Of a stretch of 42,859 nucleotides of DNA, positions 27,471 through 35,621 are shown in pieces (within the stretch, counting starts at the first letter, position 1; every line of letters begins with the position of its first letter). The position numbers were made by a program, and so were the translations under genes. Source of the DNA: Gammaproteobacteria bacterium (GTDB lineage Bacteria; Pseudomonadota; Gammaproteobacteria; Pseudomonadales; Azotimanducaceae); the NCBI GenBank assembly GCA_009843635.1, contig VYDB01000028.1, forward strand, positions 1-42,859, in the 5' to 3' direction. The notes under the pieces were generated by a model, which saw only the letters and a program-made list of their open reading frames with translations, was not told the origin of the DNA and did not search any database.

Positions 27471-28492
27471 CCGTGTTCGTGGACGTAGTCCACGAGGTAC
27501 TTCACATGGTCCACCGGCGTTTCCGGCACGATGCCGTGGCCGAGGTTGAAGATGTGCCCCGGCCGTCCGGCCGCCGAGTCGAGCACGCCTTGCGCCTCGC
27601 GGGCGATGGCGGCGCGGTCGGCGCACAGCACCATGGGGTCCAAATTGCCCTGCACCGCCCGGCAGCCTAGGTCCTGCCAAGCGGGGCCTAGGGGCTGTCG
27701 CCAGTCCAAGGCGATGACATCCGGTTCGAGGGTCGCCACGTCGGGCAGCAAGTGGCCGTTGCCGGTGCCGAAGTAGATGATCGGCACCTGTGGATGCTGG
27801 GCGCGAATCCCCCTGATGAGGCGTTCGGTGTGCGGCAGGACATGGCGGCGGAAGTCGCCCACCGACAGGCAGCCCACCCAGGTGTCGAACAACTGCACGG
27901 CCTCCACGCCGGCGCTGATCTGCAAGTCCAGGTAGCTGGCCAACTGCTCCACCAGCTTGCTGAGCAGGCGCGACCAGAGGGCCGGCGCCTCGTGCATCAT
28001 GGTCTTGATGAAGCGGTAGTTGCGGGAGCCCGCGCCCTCCACCGCGTAGGATGCCAGCGTGAAGGGGGCGCCGGCGAAGCCGATGAGCGCCACGTTCGGC
28101 GGCAGGTCCGCCAGTATGTTGCGAATGGTGGCGGCAATGTAGGGCGTGGCTTCCGAGGCGGGCGCCACCGCCAGCGCGGCAATGTCCGCCTCCGTGCGCA
28201 CGGGGTTGTCGAACACCGGGCCGAGGCCGGGCTTGTAGTCCAATCGCAGCCCCATCGGCTCCAGGATCGGCAAAAGGTCGGCAAAGAGGATGGCCGCATC
28301 CACGCCGAGAATGCGCTGCGCATCCAAGGTGGCCTGGGCCGCCCGCTCGGGATGCTTGAAGAACTCAAGGCTCGGTAGCTCGCCCTTGACCTGGTGGTAC
28401 TCCGGCATGTAGCGGCCCGCCTGCCGGTTGAGCCAGATGGGCGTGAATCCGGCGGGCTCGCCCCGGCAAGCCTTGAGAAAGGGTTTTTCCAC
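27467..28492 (-). CDS. hemE: Uroporphyrinogen decarboxylase
   Basis: Removes four carboxyl groups from uroporphyrinogen III to give coproporphyrinogen III in haem synthesis. The 341-residue protein has the substrate-binding start PIWLNRQAGRYMPEY, the catalytic Asp in AAILFADLLPILEPMG, GFAGAPFTLASYAVEG, and LGHGIVPETPVDHV near the C-terminus. All are family signatures. The GTG start has no obvious ribosome site, but the N-terminus has the usual length. It overlaps the GNAT gene tail-to-tail. Confidence 0.96.
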   Translation of the reverse strand: MEKPFLKACRGEPAGFTPIWLNRQAGRYMPEYHQVKGELPSLEFFKHPERAAQATLDAQRILGVDAAILFADLLPILEPMGLRLDYKPGLGPVFDNPVRTEADIAALAVAPASEATPYIAATIRNILADLPPNVALIGFAGAPFTLASYAVEGAGSRNYRFIKTMMHEAPALWSRLLSKLVEQLASYLDLQISAGVEAVQLFDTWVGCLSVGDFRRHVLPHTERLIRGIRAQHPQVPIIYFGTGNGHLLPDVATLEPDVIALDWRQPLGPAWQDLGCRAVQGNLDPMVLCADRAAIAREAQGVLDSAAGRPGHIFNLGHGIVPETPVDHVKYLVDYVHEHG

Positions 28493-28539
28493 GTCTAGCG
28501 GCTATCCGGCTGAAGGCTCCATGATAACGCAGGCTCGAT

Positions 28540-29706
28540 TCAGTTCGCGTCGCAGTCGGCAAGGGATTCCACCCTTTGAAAGCGCACTGGCCCCAAGCCC
28601 TTCACCGGGCGTTCCATCACCGGGGTGAGGGGAACTTCCGCCAGCAGCCCGGTTCGTTCGCAGACCAGCACCTCGCCGGCACTCGCTTGGCCCTCCAAGC
28701 GGCTAGCCAGATTAACCGGGTGGCCGATGACGGTGTACTCCAAGCGTCCGCCGCCGCCCCAGTCGCCTAGGGAGCAGTAGCCGCTGGCGACGCCGATCTT
28801 GAGGCGCACCGATTCCGGCATGCCTTGCGCCCGCCAGCGGTCGGCCAGTTGGGTCAGTTCAACGTCCAGCAGACGGCAGCACTTCAGTGCATCGGCGACC
28901 AGCTTGGGCCGCTCTTCGGCGCCCGCTTCGCCGAACACCAACATCACGCCGTCGCCAAGCACCTTGCTCAGGGTGCCGCCGCAACGCAGGGTCACGTCGG
29001 CGACGGTCTTCAAGTAGCTGTCCAGAACCGGGGTGAGTTCCTCCACCGCCAAGCGCTCCACCAAGGGCGTGAAGCCCGCCAGGTCCGCGAAGGCCACCAC
29101 CAGCCAGCGGCGCTCCAGCCGGGGCTGGCCAGCCTCGTTGAGGCGGTCCGTCAAGGTGTGGGGCAGGTACTGCTGCAGGCGGGCGTTCATAATCCGCATC
29201 TGCGCCCGCTGGCCCGCCATGCCCAAGGCTTGGCGATGCGCCCAATGACCGAGCAGGGCGCAGTAGGCCAGCACCAGGAGACTCGAGAAGGCCGCCGCTG
29301 CGGGCACCGCAAAGACGCTGGCGGTGGGCGAGGCGAGGTCGCCCGCCGCCAACCCCGCCATGGTGCACAGGACGGCCAGCAAGGCTTGGCGAATGCCGCC
29401 CTGCAGGGCGTTGCTGGCCACCAGGATGATGCCCACCGCAAAGAGCAGGCTCGGCGGCAGGCTGGCCCAAGCGAACAGGCCGCTGGTGAAGGCGGCTTCC
29501 GCCAAGTGGACGTTCAGGATGGTCTTGGCGGACGCCTGGCGTTGGCCCAGATCAACCGCCAGCGGCCACAGCAGGCACCAGCCGAGCACCGCGGCGGCGC
29601 TTGACGGCGGCGGTTGGTCGAGCAGCAGGAAGCCAAGGCCGATGACCGGGTAGCACAGATAGCGGAAGGGCCTGGCGTTGGCGGCGAGTTTGGTGGCGCG
29701 GAGCAT
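28540..29706 (-). CDS. Membrane-anchored class III adenylate cyclase
   Basis: The 388-residue protein has about five or six membrane segments in residues 1-160, starting FRYLCYPVIGLGFLLLD, which resemble a MASE-type input domain. The class III cyclase domain fills residues about 200-360. The metal Asp208 lies in FADLAGFT, and a second in LGDGVMLVFGE (Asp252). Lys248 and Thr325 (YTVIG) fit ATP rather than GTP. Asn332 and Arg336 (VNLASRL) are the transition-state pair. All catalytic residues appear present, so it should make cAMP in answer to an unknown membrane signal. It lies 58 bases after fabV, beyond a hairpin, and may be expressed separately. Confidence 0.88.
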   Translation of the reverse strand: MLRATKLAANARPFRYLCYPVIGLGFLLLDQPPPSSAAAVLGWCLLWPLAVDLGQRQASAKTILNVHLAEAAFTSGLFAWASLPPSLLFAVGIILVASNALQGGIRQALLAVLCTMAGLAAGDLASPTASVFAVPAAAAFSSLLVLAYCALLGHWAHRQALGMAGQRAQMRIMNARLQQYLPHTLTDRLNEAGQPRLERRWLVVAFADLAGFTPLVERLAVEELTPVLDSYLKTVADVTLRCGGTLSKVLGDGVMLVFGEAGAEERPKLVADALKCCRLLDVELTQLADRWRAQGMPESVRLKIGVASGYCSLGDWGGGGRLEYTVIGHPVNLASRLEGQASAGEVLVCERTGLLAEVPLTPVMERPVKGLGPVRFQRVESLADCDAN

Positions 29707-29722
29707 GGCGACATTGCGCCAC

Positions 29723-29741
29723 AGCGGAAGCCCCTTCCGCT
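29723..29741 (-). terminator. Stem-loop between fabV and the cyclase gene
   Basis: AGCGGAAG and CTTCCGCT form a perfect 8-bp stem with a three-base loop. It lies 23 bases after the fabV stop on the minus strand, a fitting place to end the lgt-to-fabV operon. There is no T-run after it, so it could instead be a processing site or a palindromic repeat. Confidence 0.45.
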
Positions 29742-29764
29742 ACGGGCGATCTCTTACACGCTTG

Positions 29765-30949
29765 TCAGCCGATGTCCCTTCCTAATGTGGGATCAATGTC
29801 CGCATCGTAGTCCACGCCTTCGAAGCCGAAGCCGAAGATCTTTAGGAAATCGGCTTGATAACCTTCCAAGTCCCCGAATTCATTGAGGTTTTCAGTGGTA
29901 ACCACCGACCAGCGCCGTTTCACCTCGTCTTGGATCTCGGCGGAAAGCTCCACATCGTCCATGCGAATGCGGCCGGCCTCATCAAGGCGTGGCCTGGCAC
30001 CCTTCGCCAACTGGGTGGCGAACAGCCGATGGATGTGCTCGATGGGGCCTTCATGCACCCCCTGCTCCTTCATCACCTTGAACAGCAGGGACATGTACAG
30101 AGAGACCACCGGAATGGCGCTGCTGGCTTGGGTCACGACGCCTTTCAGCGAGGCCACCCGGGCGGACCCGCCGATGGGCGCGAGACGCTCGGTGATCGCG
30201 TTGGCGGCGCGGTCCAGATCGGCCTTGGCCTGGCCCAGGGTGCCGTCCCAGTAGATCGGCCAGGTCAGTTCGCTGCCGAGATAGGTGAATGCCAGCGTGC
30301 GGAAGCCCGGCGCCAGCAAACCGGCCTGATCCAGGGCGTCGATCCAGAACTCCCAGTCCTCGCCACCCATCACGGCGACGGTGTTGGCGGTGTCTTCCTC
30401 ACTGCCCGGCTCCAAGTCGACCTGCGTGACCTCCCCTTGGTTGACGTTGAGCGACTTCATGCTAAGCGTCTCGCCCAGCGGCTTGATGGCCGAGCGGTGC
30501 AGCACGCCGGTGCGCGGGTGCAGGCGCACCGGGGAAGCGAGGCTGTAAACCAATAGATCGATCGGCCCGAAGCCGGCCTTGAGGGCATTCACGACCTCTG
30601 CCTTGGTGGCGTCGGCGAAGGCGTCGCCGTCAATGGTGGCAGCCCGTGGGCCCAAGGGGGCGGCATCAAAGGCCGCGTTGTTGTACCAGCCCGCTGAAGC
30701 GGTGCGCTTTTCGCTCGGCGGCTTTTCCAAGGAAACGCCCAAGGTGTTGGCGCCGCAGCCGGCGCCTGCGACGATCCGGGAGGCGAGGCCGTAGCCTCCG
30801 GAGCAGCCCAGCACCAAGGCGTTGTCCACGCCGGCGTCGACGGGCCCGGCGGCTTGCACGGCATCGATCTGCCGCTGCACGCCGGCGGCGCATCCGAGCG
30901 GATGCGCGGTGGTGCAGATGAAGCCGCGGATGCGCGGTTTGACGATCAT
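29765..30949 (-). CDS. fabV: Enoyl-[acyl-carrier-protein] reductase FabV (NADH)
   Basis: Reduces trans-2-enoyl-ACP with NADH in the last step of each fatty-acid elongation round. The 394-residue length and the start MIVKPRIRGFICTTAHP are typical of FabV/TER. The NADH loop is LVLGCSGGYGLASRI. The active site is Tyr233-x8-Lys242 in PIYWDGTLGQAK, the FabV spacing. FabV enzymes are largely triclosan-resistant, so this organism may tolerate that inhibitor. It is the last gene of a minus-strand operon, overlapping the AcoX-like gene by ATGA. Confidence 0.95.
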   Translation of the reverse strand: MIVKPRIRGFICTTAHPLGCAAGVQRQIDAVQAAGPVDAGVDNALVLGCSGGYGLASRIVAGAGCGANTLGVSLEKPPSEKRTASAGWYNNAAFDAAPLGPRAATIDGDAFADATKAEVVNALKAGFGPIDLLVYSLASPVRLHPRTGVLHRSAIKPLGETLSMKSLNVNQGEVTQVDLEPGSEEDTANTVAVMGGEDWEFWIDALDQAGLLAPGFRTLAFTYLGSELTWPIYWDGTLGQAKADLDRAANAITERLAPIGGSARVASLKGVVTQASSAIPVVSLYMSLLFKVMKEQGVHEGPIEHIHRLFATQLAKGARPRLDEAGRIRMDDVELSAEIQDEVKRRWSVVTTENLNEFGDLEGYQADFLKIFGFGFEGVDYDADIDPTLGRDIG

Positions 30950-31968
30950 GCTGAGGGCGCCTGAATGGGACCGGGCGGCATGATACCTTCCGCCACCGCC
31001 CAGCGCATGGCGCGCCCAATGTCGAGGATCCAAGGCCCGTCGCGCCGCAAGGTGATGGTGGCGTGATCGCCCTCCCGGAGCCGATGGTCCCGGTCGCCGT
31101 CCAAGGCCAGCACGCCGGCGCCCTGAAACGGAACCGGCACGCCGAAGGCAATGCGGGTTGCGCTGCGCACGGCCACTTCCTTGAAGAATCCCGGCGACAG
31201 GGGGGCGGTGAACCGCTTGCCGGGGCCCATTTCAACCAACAGCCCCACATCGTCCTGAGCGCCCACGGGATCGATGAGGCCGCCAATCGGGGAGGTGCCG
31301 ATGGCGTCCGGCTCAGCGCGGGACAGGAACAGCCGGGCGAGGCGGTTGGCGTCGAAGGGCAGCAGGTTGCCGACGTGATCGTTCCTCAGCAGCACGGCGT
31401 CGATCAGGCCTAGGTCACGTTTGACCCGGGTCCGGGAACCCAGCCGCACGTGCAGCACCTTGGCCCGCTGGGCCAAATCATCCGCCAGCAACCCGCGCGC
31501 CTGCAGGGCGGCGACCATGCCCGCGATGGTGGGCTCGGCCAACACCGGAAAGACGTTGTTGGTGCCGGTGGACAGGGGAATCAGATGCACGTCGTGGCGC
31601 TTAAGTTCATGCAGGGCGCGCACGATGGCCCGATTGGAGCCATCGCCGCCGAGGGAGATCAGGGTTCTGCAGCCCGCCTCCAGGAACCGGGCCACCGCCA
31701 CCGCCGTGTCCCGGGCGTCATTGTGCGCCTTGTGCGGCAGCAGGTGGACCCGGGCGCGAAGCGGCATGTGCGCCAAGGCCAGGGAAGCGATGCGGAACGG
31801 CTCCTCGAGCACGAACAGGTCCGTGGCGCCGGCGGCATCCGCGCCGGCCGCGGCCCGCGCCACCAAGTCCCGCTTGGCCTCGTGGGTCATGTTGGTGGCC
31901 CGTGCCGCTAAGCGGCGCACGTCGCGCCCCGACATCGGGTTCACGCAAATGCCGATGGGGGCGTTCAA
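30946..31968 (-). CDS. ATP-NAD/AcoX-type kinase family protein
   Basis: A 340-residue protein of the ATP-NAD kinase/AcoX family. It begins with a nucleotide-binding strand (IGICVNPMSGRDVRRL), has the kinase signature SLGGDGSNRAIVRAL (GGDGS at 107-111) and STGTNNVFP (133-141). AcoX is known from acetoin operons, where its role is unclear; no acetoin genes are visible here. Instead it is wedged between folA and fabV with four-base overlaps on each side (a TTGA at its own start). Related proteins phosphorylate NAD or lipids, so NAD or another nucleotide is a possible substrate. That would suit its NADPH- and NADH-using neighbours, but is only an inference. Confidence 0.82.
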   Translation of the reverse strand: MNAPIGICVNPMSGRDVRRLAARATNMTHEAKRDLVARAAAGADAAGATDLFVLEEPFRIASLALAHMPLRARVHLLPHKAHNDARDTAVAVARFLEAGCRTLISLGGDGSNRAIVRALHELKRHDVHLIPLSTGTNNVFPVLAEPTIAGMVAALQARGLLADDLAQRAKVLHVRLGSRTRVKRDLGLIDAVLLRNDHVGNLLPFDANRLARLFLSRAEPDAIGTSPIGGLIDPVGAQDDVGLLVEMGPGKRFTAPLSPGFFKEVAVRSATRIAFGVPVPFQGAGVLALDGDRDHRLREGDHATITLRRDGPWILDIGRAMRWAVAEGIMPPGPIQAPSA

Positions 31969-32492
31969 GACTTCTTCGACTTTATGGGCCCGATGCGGTC
32001 ATAAATAACGATGCGAAAGGCGTGGTCGTGGTCGGCATCGGCCGGGTACGGGGTCGAGGCGGTCTCCTGCCACCGCCGCCAGTCCACTTCGGGAAACCAG
32101 GTGTCGCCCTCGACCGCAGCCTCCACCCAAGTGACATAAAGACGGTTGGCGAGCGGCAGGCCAGCAGCGTAAACCGGCGCACCGCCAATGACGAAGGCCG
32201 TGTCCACCCCGTCCTGACGGCATTGCCGCCCAGCGATGTCGAGCGCTTCGGGGAAATCGGCCGCCACTTCGATGCCCGCCGCCGCATAGCCTGGTTGACG
32301 GGTCAACACGATGTTGGTCCGGCGCGGCAGCGGCCCCGGCATGGACTCCAGGGTCCGCCGGCCCATGATGACCGGCTTGCCCAAGGTGGTGCGCATGAAG
32401 TGGCGCATGTCCTTGGGCAGCCGCCAAGGCAGGCCGTTGTCGCGGCCAATGACGCGGTCGCGGCTCATGGCGGTAATGAGCGCCAGATTCAT
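31965..32492 (-). CDS. folA: Dihydrofolate reductase
   Basis: Reduces dihydrofolate to tetrahydrofolate with NADPH, refilling the pool that thymidylate synthase drains. The 175-residue protein shows LALITAMSRDRVIGRDNGLP (the first strand and Met20-like loop), WRLPKDMRHFM (catalytic Asp27-type position), KPVIMGRRTLESMP and VIGGAPVYAAGL. It starts 14 bases after the thyA stop and overlaps the AcoX-like gene. Its pairing with thyA in one transcript fits the shared dTMP cycle. Confidence 0.96.
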   Translation of the reverse strand: MNLALITAMSRDRVIGRDNGLPWRLPKDMRHFMRTTLGKPVIMGRRTLESMPGPLPRRTNIVLTRQPGYAAAGIEVAADFPEALDIAGRQCRQDGVDTAFVIGGAPVYAAGLPLANRLYVTWVEAAVEGDTWFPEVDWRRWQETASTPYPADADHDHAFRIVIYDRIGPIKSKKS

Positions 32493-32506
32493 CGACTCTA
32501 GGGCGC

Positions 32507-33301
32507 CTACACCGAAATCGGTGCCTTGATGGTGCCGTGGCAGGCGTAGTCGAGCAGTTCAATGTCGTCGATGGTGAAGGCGAACAGGTCCGTGACGTCC
32601 GGATTGAGCCGCACCTTGGGCGGCGGCAGCGGTTCGCGGGCGAGTTGCTTGTCGGCTTGGGCCACATGGTTGTCGTAGAGATGGGCATCGCCAAAGGTGT
32701 GCACGAACTCCCCCGGCGCCAAGCCGCAGACCTGGGCCACCATCAGGGTGAGCAACGCGTAGGAGGCGATGTTGAAGGGCACCCCGAGAAAGAGGTCGGC
32801 GCTGCGCTGGTAAAGCTGGCAGGAAAGTCGTCCCTCGGCCACGTAGAACTGAAACAGGGCGTGGCAGGGCGGCAGGGCCATGCTGTCCACTTCCGCCACG
32901 TTCCAGGCGCTGACGATGTGCCGGCGGGAGTTGGGATCGTCCTTGATGCGCTGCACCACCTGGCTGATCTGATCGATGGAGCCGCCGCCAGGCGCGGGCC
33001 ACGAGCGCCACTGGGAGCCGTAAACGGGGCCCAACTCACCATTTTCGTCCGCCCATTCATCCCAAATGCGAACGTTGTGGTCGGTCAGGTACTTGATGTT
33101 CGTGCTGCCCGACAGAAACCACAGCAGTTCATGGACGATGAGCCGGAACGCCACCCGTTTGGTGGTGACCAAGGGAAAGCCGGCGCCGAGGTCGAAGCGC
33201 AGTTGATGGCCGAAGATGCTGCGGGTGCCGGTGCCGGTGCGGTCGCCCCGATGGGCGCCACGGGTGCGCACGAGGCGCAGCAGGTCAAGATAGGGCTTCA
33301 T
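32507..33301 (-). CDS. thyA: Thymidylate synthase
   Basis: Methylates dUMP to dTMP with methylene-THF, producing dihydrofolate. The 264 residues match the E. coli enzyme in length, and the nucleophile is Cys146 in [12 protein letters not shown]. Other motifs are [33 protein letters not shown] and [12 protein letters not shown]. The ATG overlaps the lgt stop as ATGA. A much longer open frame upstream is only the shadow of lgt. Confidence 0.97.
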   Translation of the reverse strand: MKPYLDLLRLVRTRGAHRGDRTGTGTRSIFGHQLRFDLGAGFPLVTTKRVAFRLIVHELLWFLSGSTNIKYLTDHNVRIWDEWADENGELGPVYGSQWRSWPAPGGGSIDQISQVVQRIKDDPNSRRHIVSAWNVAEVDSMALPPCHALFQFYVAEGRLSCQLYQRSADLFLGVPFNIASYALLTLMVAQVCGLAPGEFVHTFGDAHLYDNHVAQADKQLAREPLPPPKVRLNPDVTDLFAFTIDDIELLDYACHGTIKAPISV

Positions 33302-34140
33302 CGGGCGATCTTCGAATGGTCCTGCGGGCGCAATGCGGCCCAAACCATGACGAGGATACCAACGATCGCCATCGGCAGCGACAGCAGATCGCCCATCGTC
33401 ACCCAGTCCATGGCCATGTAGCCCAGGTGCCCGTCCGGTTCCCGAAAGCGCTCCGTCAAGAGGCGCAAGCCCCCGTAGCCGGTGAGAAAGACGCCGGAAA
33501 CGAAGCCGGCGGGCCGCGGACGGGCGGCGGCCCACCAAACCAAGGCAAACAGCACCACGCCTTCGGCAAACGCCTGGTAGAGCGGCGAAGGATGCCGGGC
33601 GAAAGGCTCCCAGACGCCGGTGCACAGCGGATTGATGGCCCGAATGGCGTCCGCCTTGCAGGGGTAGATGAAGGCCCAGGCCACATCGGTCATCCGCCCC
33701 GGCAACTCGGTGTTGGCGAAATTGCCCAAGCGCCCGAGACCGAGCCCGATGGGCACCAGCGGGGCCACGAAGTCCGTGACCCGCCAGAAGCTCCGCTTTC
33801 GAAGGCGGGCGAACAACACCATGGCGGCCACCACCCCGAGCAGGCCGCCGTGAAAGGACATGCCGCCGTCCCAGATGCGCACCAGGATCATTGGGTCCCG
33901 CACCAAGGCGTCGAATCCATAGAACAGGACATAACCCAGCCGACCGCCGAGCACCGCGCCCAAGGCGCCGTAGAACACCAAGTCGGAGAGTTGCTCGCGG
34001 GTCCAGGCGGCCGAACGCTGCGCGCGCCACCTGCCGAGGTACCAGCAGACCGCAAAGGCGGCTAAGTAGGCCAGGCCATACCAGCGCACCGCCAGCGGCC
34101 CCAAGGCCACGATAACCGGGTCAATTTCGGGATAGTGCAA
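33298..34140 (-). CDS. lgt: Prolipoprotein diacylglyceryl transferase
   Basis: Moves diacylglycerol from phosphatidylglycerol onto the lipobox cysteine of prolipoproteins at the cytoplasmic membrane. The 280-residue polytopic protein has [14 protein letters not shown] with the essential His, and the Lgt signature [16 protein letters not shown] with the essential Arg. Around seven membrane segments are visible. The start is TTG with AGGAAG upstream, giving [20 protein letters not shown], the usual N-terminus. lgt opens the operon lgt-thyA-folA-AcoX-fabV; lgt followed by thyA is common in gammaproteobacteria. Confidence 0.95.
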   Translation of the reverse strand: MHYPEIDPVIVALGPLAVRWYGLAYLAAFAVCWYLGRWRAQRSAAWTREQLSDLVFYGALGAVLGGRLGYVLFYGFDALVRDPMILVRIWDGGMSFHGGLLGVVAAMVLFARLRKRSFWRVTDFVAPLVPIGLGLGRLGNFANTELPGRMTDVAWAFIYPCKADAIRAINPLCTGVWEPFARHPSPLYQAFAEGVVLFALVWWAAARPRPAGFVSGVFLTGYGGLRLLTERFREPDGHLGYMAMDWVTMGDLLSLPMAIVGILVMVWAALRPQDHSKIAR

Positions 34141-34192
34141 TAATGGCTTCCTGTTTTACTTGCTTACTCCGCGGCATCAACTCGTTGGCCCC

Positions 34193-34936
34193 ATGTGCCT
34201 GATTCTCTTCGCCTACCGCCTAACGCCGGAGCAGCCGCTGATCGTGGCCGCCAACCGGGATGAATTCTACGCCCGTCCGAGCGCGGCTGCACACTGGTGG
34301 GACGATGCGCCCGGCTTGCTGGCGGGACGCGATCTGCAGGCGGGCGGCACTTGGCTCGGCGTGCAGGCCAATGGCCGCTTCGCCGCGGTCACCAACTTCA
34401 CCGACCCCGGCCGGCCACCGCCGCCACGCTCCCGCGGGGCGCTGGTGGCGGACTTCCTGCGCGGCGCGCAAACCAGCGCGGATTACGCGGCGGCCATCCG
34501 AGGCGAACTGTACCAAGGCTTCAACCTGCTGCTTTGGGATGGCCGCACGCTGGCCTGCGCTTCCAACCGAGGCGCGACCCAAACGCTCGAGCCGGGATGC
34601 TACGCCCTGACCAACGCCGAACTCGGCAGCCGATGGCCAAAGGCGGTGGACGGTGTCGCCCGGCTGCGGCAAGCCGTGCAGGCGGGAACGGACTTGGACG
34701 GGCTGATCGCCCTGCTGCGCCACGATCAACTCCCGCAAAGCAGCGCCGCGGTCGCTCAGGCGGACATCGCGGAATCGCAGACCACCCCCTGCTTCATCCG
34801 CGGCGACGCCTACGGCACCCGCGCCAGCACCGCCGTGATTTACGCCGAGGACGGCGGCATCGCCCTGGCGGAACAGAGCTACGGGCCACGAGGCGCACAG
34901 GGTGAGAGGCGCGACTTTCCAATTAGGGCCTGTTAA
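34193..34936 (+). CDS. NRDE (TANGO2-like) family protein
   Basis: A 247-residue protein with the family hallmarks: MCLILFAY at the start, then VAANRDEFYARP (the NRDE motif), GTWLGVQANGRFAAVTNF and later ALTNAELGSRWPK. The Cys2 after the initiator Met may be exposed as the N-terminal residue of the mature protein, as in N-terminal nucleophile hydrolases. That is known of the fold type, not shown here. The human relative TANGO2 has been linked to haem and lipid handling; the bacterial role is unclear. It is divergent from lgt and overlaps the GST stop by four bases. Confidence 0.88.
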   Translation: MCLILFAYRLTPEQPLIVAANRDEFYARPSAAAHWWDDAPGLLAGRDLQAGGTWLGVQANGRFAAVTNFTDPGRPPPPRSRGALVADFLRGAQTSADYAAAIRGELYQGFNLLLWDGRTLACASNRGATQTLEPGCYALTNAELGSRWPKAVDGVARLRQAVQAGTDLDGLIALLRHDQLPQSSAAVAQADIAESQTTPCFIRGDAYGTRASTAVIYAEDGGIALAEQSYGPRGAQGERRDFPIRAC

Positions 34937-35619
34937 GGCGCTTCAGCGTAGGGTTCGTCCATTGGCACGAACTCGGTTTCCTTGAGCGCCCCCTCGGTCC
35001 AAGCCCGCATGGCGCTGGTGCTGAGCAGCGCCTCCTGATAAGCCTTCGCCTCGCCCCCGATGGCGACGCCGTAGGTGACGAAGCGGGACGCGACGGGGGT
35101 GAAGAAGGCATCCGCCGCTGAAAAGCCGCCGAACAGGAAGGCGCCGCCAGCGCCGAATTCGGATCCTGTGCGGGTCCATTGCGCGCACAGGCGGTCGATG
35201 TCCCGCTGCACGTCGGGATTTATGCCCTTGCCGGGATGGCGGCTGCGGATGTTCATCGGCATGGCGTTGCGCAGCGCCGAGTAGCCGGCGTGGAAGTCGG
35301 CCACTAAGGAGCGCGCCCGCGCTCGAGCGTATGGATCCGCCGGCCAGATGCCTGCCTCCGGGTACAGCTCGTGCAGTCGCTCCAGAATGGCGATGGTGTC
35401 GAAGGTGGCGAAGCCCGCACCCGGCTCGCCTTCCCAAAGCACCGGCACCAAGCGGGTGGGCGAAAGCCTGTCAATGTTGCGCGCCCAGTCCTCGGAATCG
35501 AACTTCACCATGCGTTCGCTGAAGGGGATGCCCAACTCGGTCATGGCCAGCCAGGGGCGCAGCGACCAGGAGGAGTAGTTCTTGTTGGCAATGACCAGGG
35601 TGAGCGACGGCGTGGACAT
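34933..35619 (-). CDS. Glutathione S-transferase family protein
   Basis: A 228-residue protein with a thioredoxin-like N-terminal half (LTLVIANKNYSSWSLRPWLA, then RLVPVLWEGEPGAGFATFDT) and an all-helical C-terminal half. NYSSWSLRPW is the glutathione-site region, where a Ser is expected to activate the thiol. FDTIAILERL takes the place of the usual ES-x-AI glutathione-binding motif. The substrate is unknown. The ATG comes two bases after the aminotransferase stop, so the pair is translated from one transcript. A longer frame upstream is shadow. Confidence 0.88.
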   Translation of the reverse strand: MSTPSLTLVIANKNYSSWSLRPWLAMTELGIPFSERMVKFDSEDWARNIDRLSPTRLVPVLWEGEPGAGFATFDTIAILERLHELYPEAGIWPADPYARARARSLVADFHAGYSALRNAMPMNIRSRHPGKGINPDVQRDIDRLCAQWTRTGSEFGAGGAFLFGGFSAADAFFTPVASRFVTYGVAIGGEAKAYQEALLSTSAMRAWTEGALKETEFVPMDEPYAEAP

Positions 35620-35621
35620 GG

